Source of the DNA: Pseudomonadota bacterium
GTDB taxonomy: Bacteria > Pseudomonadota > Gammaproteobacteria > Burkholderiales > Ferrovaceae
NCBI GenBank assembly: GCA_021805725.1
Contig: JAJZEH010000058.1
Location: 1 to 30,176, forward strand
Direction of reading: 5' to 3'
DNA length: 30,176 nt
The notes beneath the pieces are model-generated. The model did no database searches. It was not told the origin of the DNA and saw only the letters and a list, made by a program, of their open reading frames with translations. Position numbers and translations under genes: made by a program. Shown here piece after piece: positions 28,851-30,176 of the stretch. Each line of letters opens with the position of its first letter. The first letter of the stretch is position 1.

Positions 28851-30055
28851 CCTTCACAGTAATCCGGGAAAAGGCCATTCCAGAGATTAAAGCGGATGTT
28901 TTCGTAATGGGGATTGGCGAGAATCTGCTCCACCGGGTGGCGAAACAGGTTCCACGCCTCGTCGATGGGGGTTTTGATCTGGCAGCAGGGTGTTACATCG
29001 CCGGAGAGCAGCGAGTAGAGCCATTTTTCGTTGCAGTTTTTACGCAGGCCGTTGGAGGGCCCATTGTCGTTTAGCGGAATGGCTTCTTTCTGGCAGAAAT
29101 CGGCTATCGATTGCATCTGTTCAACGGCTTTGGCGCTGTCGCGGGAGATGGCACGGGCCACCTCGTCGATATGCCCGATTTCCTCCAACCCCTCGTCGGG
29201 GTAGATGGGCAGGTAGGTGCGCATGGGATTGAGCGCCTGAAACGACTCAAAGATTTCCACGCCATGTTGCTTTGCCTGGGCAACGATGCCGGGAATCTCG
29301 TCCTGGCTGTAGCTGAACAGCGTGCCCTTCAAGCCGATTTTTGGGAAGCGATAGCCATGGCTGTCCCGGTACTGGCACAGGCGTTCAATGCCCTGCCAGA
29401 TTTTTTGCAGGTCGCCATCAAGCCTGGAGCGTGCAAAGGTTTCCGGATCGGTTGAGTCGATGGAAACGCCGATGTAGGCAACTTCGGCATCGCAAAGCTT
29501 TTTGATCACGCTTTGGCTGAATGCCGAACCGTTGGAAATGATGACCACGCGGATGCCTCGCGCCTTGGCCATGTGCGCCATGGGGAAAAAATCCTTGTGC
29601 AGCAGGGGTTCGCCCTCGCCCACGAGGGCGATGGTTTTGACCGAGGGAAAATTATCCAGCGTCTTCGAAAAGTCCTCGAGCCGGATGTCCTGTTGCGTCA
29701 TGTGCCGTCCAACGCAGTACCAGCAATTGAAATTGCAGCGCGTGGTGGGCTCGATATTGAGAAAAGTGGGGCTGGCAGACCAAAGACGCGCGTCCACCGC
29801 GGTGACGGGTTCATGGCCGGCAGGGGCATCGAGCAGGCTGTACTGGTGGCAATCGGGGCAGTACAGGGGCTGCGCGCCCTCCACCCACCGGGCATCGCCA
29901 AAACGCACATGGGCCGTGACATGAAAGGCGCGATGGCCGCTGCATTGGGGACAGCCCCGGAATGCATCGGAGGCCAGGGCCAGCGTGTCGGAAAGGGGCT
30001 GGAGATGGGCGTGGGCGCGATTCCAGGCGGCGGTGATGTTGAGGGCAGGAGTCAT
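28832..30055 (-). CDS. Radical SAM/SPASM protein with N-terminal zinc ribbon
   Basis: This 407-residue protein has a radical SAM core. CNFNCWYC (Cys107, Cys111, Cys114) would bind the [4Fe-4S] cluster that cleaves S-adenosylmethionine, followed by GEGEPLLHKDF and VIISNGSAFS. A C-terminal cysteine-rich region (NCNEKWLYSLLSGDVTPCCQ, then CEGCW) is of SPASM type and should hold auxiliary clusters. Ahead of the core are two CxxC pairs (Cys35/38 and Cys66/69), likely a zinc ribbon. The reaction is unknown. Its overlap with wzt by 19 bp ties it to the polysaccharide locus, so a sugar or lipid-carrier modification is a reasonable guess. Confidence 0.88.
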   Translation of the reverse strand: MTPALNITAAWNRAHAHLQPLSDTLALASDAFRGCPQCSGHRAFHVTAHVRFGDARWVEGAQPLYCPDCHQYSLLDAPAGHEPVTAVDARLWSASPTFLNIEPTTRCNFNCWYCVGRHMTQQDIRLEDFSKTLDNFPSVKTIALVGEGEPLLHKDFFPMAHMAKARGIRVVIISNGSAFSQSVIKKLCDAEVAYIGVSIDSTDPETFARSRLDGDLQKIWQGIERLCQYRDSHGYRFPKIGLKGTLFSYSQDEIPGIVAQAKQHGVEIFESFQALNPMRTYLPIYPDEGLEEIGHIDEVARAISRDSAKAVEQMQSIADFCQKEAIPLNDNGPSNGLRKNCNEKWLYSLLSGDVTPCCQIKTPIDEAWNLFRHPVEQILANPHYENIRFNLWNGLFPDYCEGCWKTR

Positions 30056-30086
30056 GGTGAAATTATAGTCGCAATTGGGGCATCGC

Positions 30087-30104
30087 TTTGGGGACAGACC
30101 TCAA
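30087..30104 (+). repeat. Half copy of the GACAGACC repeat
   Basis: TTTGGGGACAGACCTCAA is a single left arm with no complementary arm nearby. It lies between the radical SAM gene and the 3' end of the gene at the window edge, 10 bp downstream of the latter's stop codon. Confidence 0.9.
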
Positions 30105-30113
30105 GGAAGCCGG

Positions 30114-30176
30114 TCACTTCTCCTCTCCTTTTGCCGCCAGCTGGTCCAGCTTGGGCTTGTCCACCACCAGGTTGTC
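30114..30176 (-). CDS. 3' end of an unidentified gene cut by the window edge
   Basis: An open frame on the minus strand enters from the right edge and ends at TGA (30116-30114), giving the last 20 residues, DNLVVDKPKLDQLAAKGEEK. The charged, Lys/Glu-ending tail and the codon choice look genuine. It is read in the same direction as the radical SAM gene and lies about 60 bp upstream of it, so it may be the preceding gene of that operon. The piece is too short to identify. Confidence 0.55.
   Translation of the reverse strand, partial: DNLVVDKPKLDQLAAKGEEK

Overview
The window looks like a chromosomal stretch of a GC-rich betaproteobacterium. The grounds are base composition, a tRNA-Ala(CGC), BCAM0308-type and DUF2934 proteins, sigma32- and FliA-like promoters, an EmrAB/NodT efflux operon and an ABC-exported polysaccharide locus. 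I cannot name a genus from the sequence alone. Nearly all of the DNA is coding; no gene-free stretch exceeds 300 bases.

Layout. (1) 1-300: a nested dyad of GGGTAACTT motifs beside a minus-strand tRNA-Ala(CGC), resembling an integrase target region. (2) 296-6315: an AlkB-like membrane di-iron oxygenase, a minus-strand efflux operon (EmrA-like adaptor, EmrB-like MFS pump, NodT-like outer membrane lipoprotein) and a divergent LysR regulator. (3) 6421-10252: a DUF2934-Hsp20 pair, a soluble PAS histidine kinase with a FixJ/LuxR-type regulator, a nitroreductase and a BCAM0308-type zinc-ribbon protein. (4) 10310-14313: a chemoreceptor behind a FliA-type promoter, then a heat-shock block (CbpA-type DnaJ protein divergent from two Hsp20 genes) with back-to-back sigma32-type promoters. 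(5) 14341-18262: an arsenic operon (ArsR, two LMW-phosphatase-type ArsC, ACR3) that runs into an ATP-grasp-like gene. (6) 18237-20238, minus strand: a persulfide-dioxygenase-like MBL protein, a rhodanese, and a REP-associated tyrosine transposase (RAYT, Y1/HUH family). (7) 20371-30176: a Crp/Fnr regulator, then polysaccharide genes: acyltransferase, a PIG-L deacetylase fused to three GT2 domains, Wzm permease, and on the minus strand a GNAT-like protein, Wzt ATPase and a radical SAM/SPASM protein. The 3' end of one more gene lies at the right edge.

The standout feature is a family of palindromes at 13 loci built on GGGGACAGACCTCA / TGAGGTCTGTCCCC, with a RAYT gene between copies of it. The palindromes sit between all five convergent gene pairs. 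Their stems extend symmetrically into sequence that differs from locus to locus. They are read in frame as the ends of many proteins (peptides such as GTDL, RSVP, GDRP). One copy separates arsR from arsC by a stop codon that is a single-base departure from the repeat consensus. I interpret this as a REP/RAYT system that is remodelling gene termini; the mechanism is inference.
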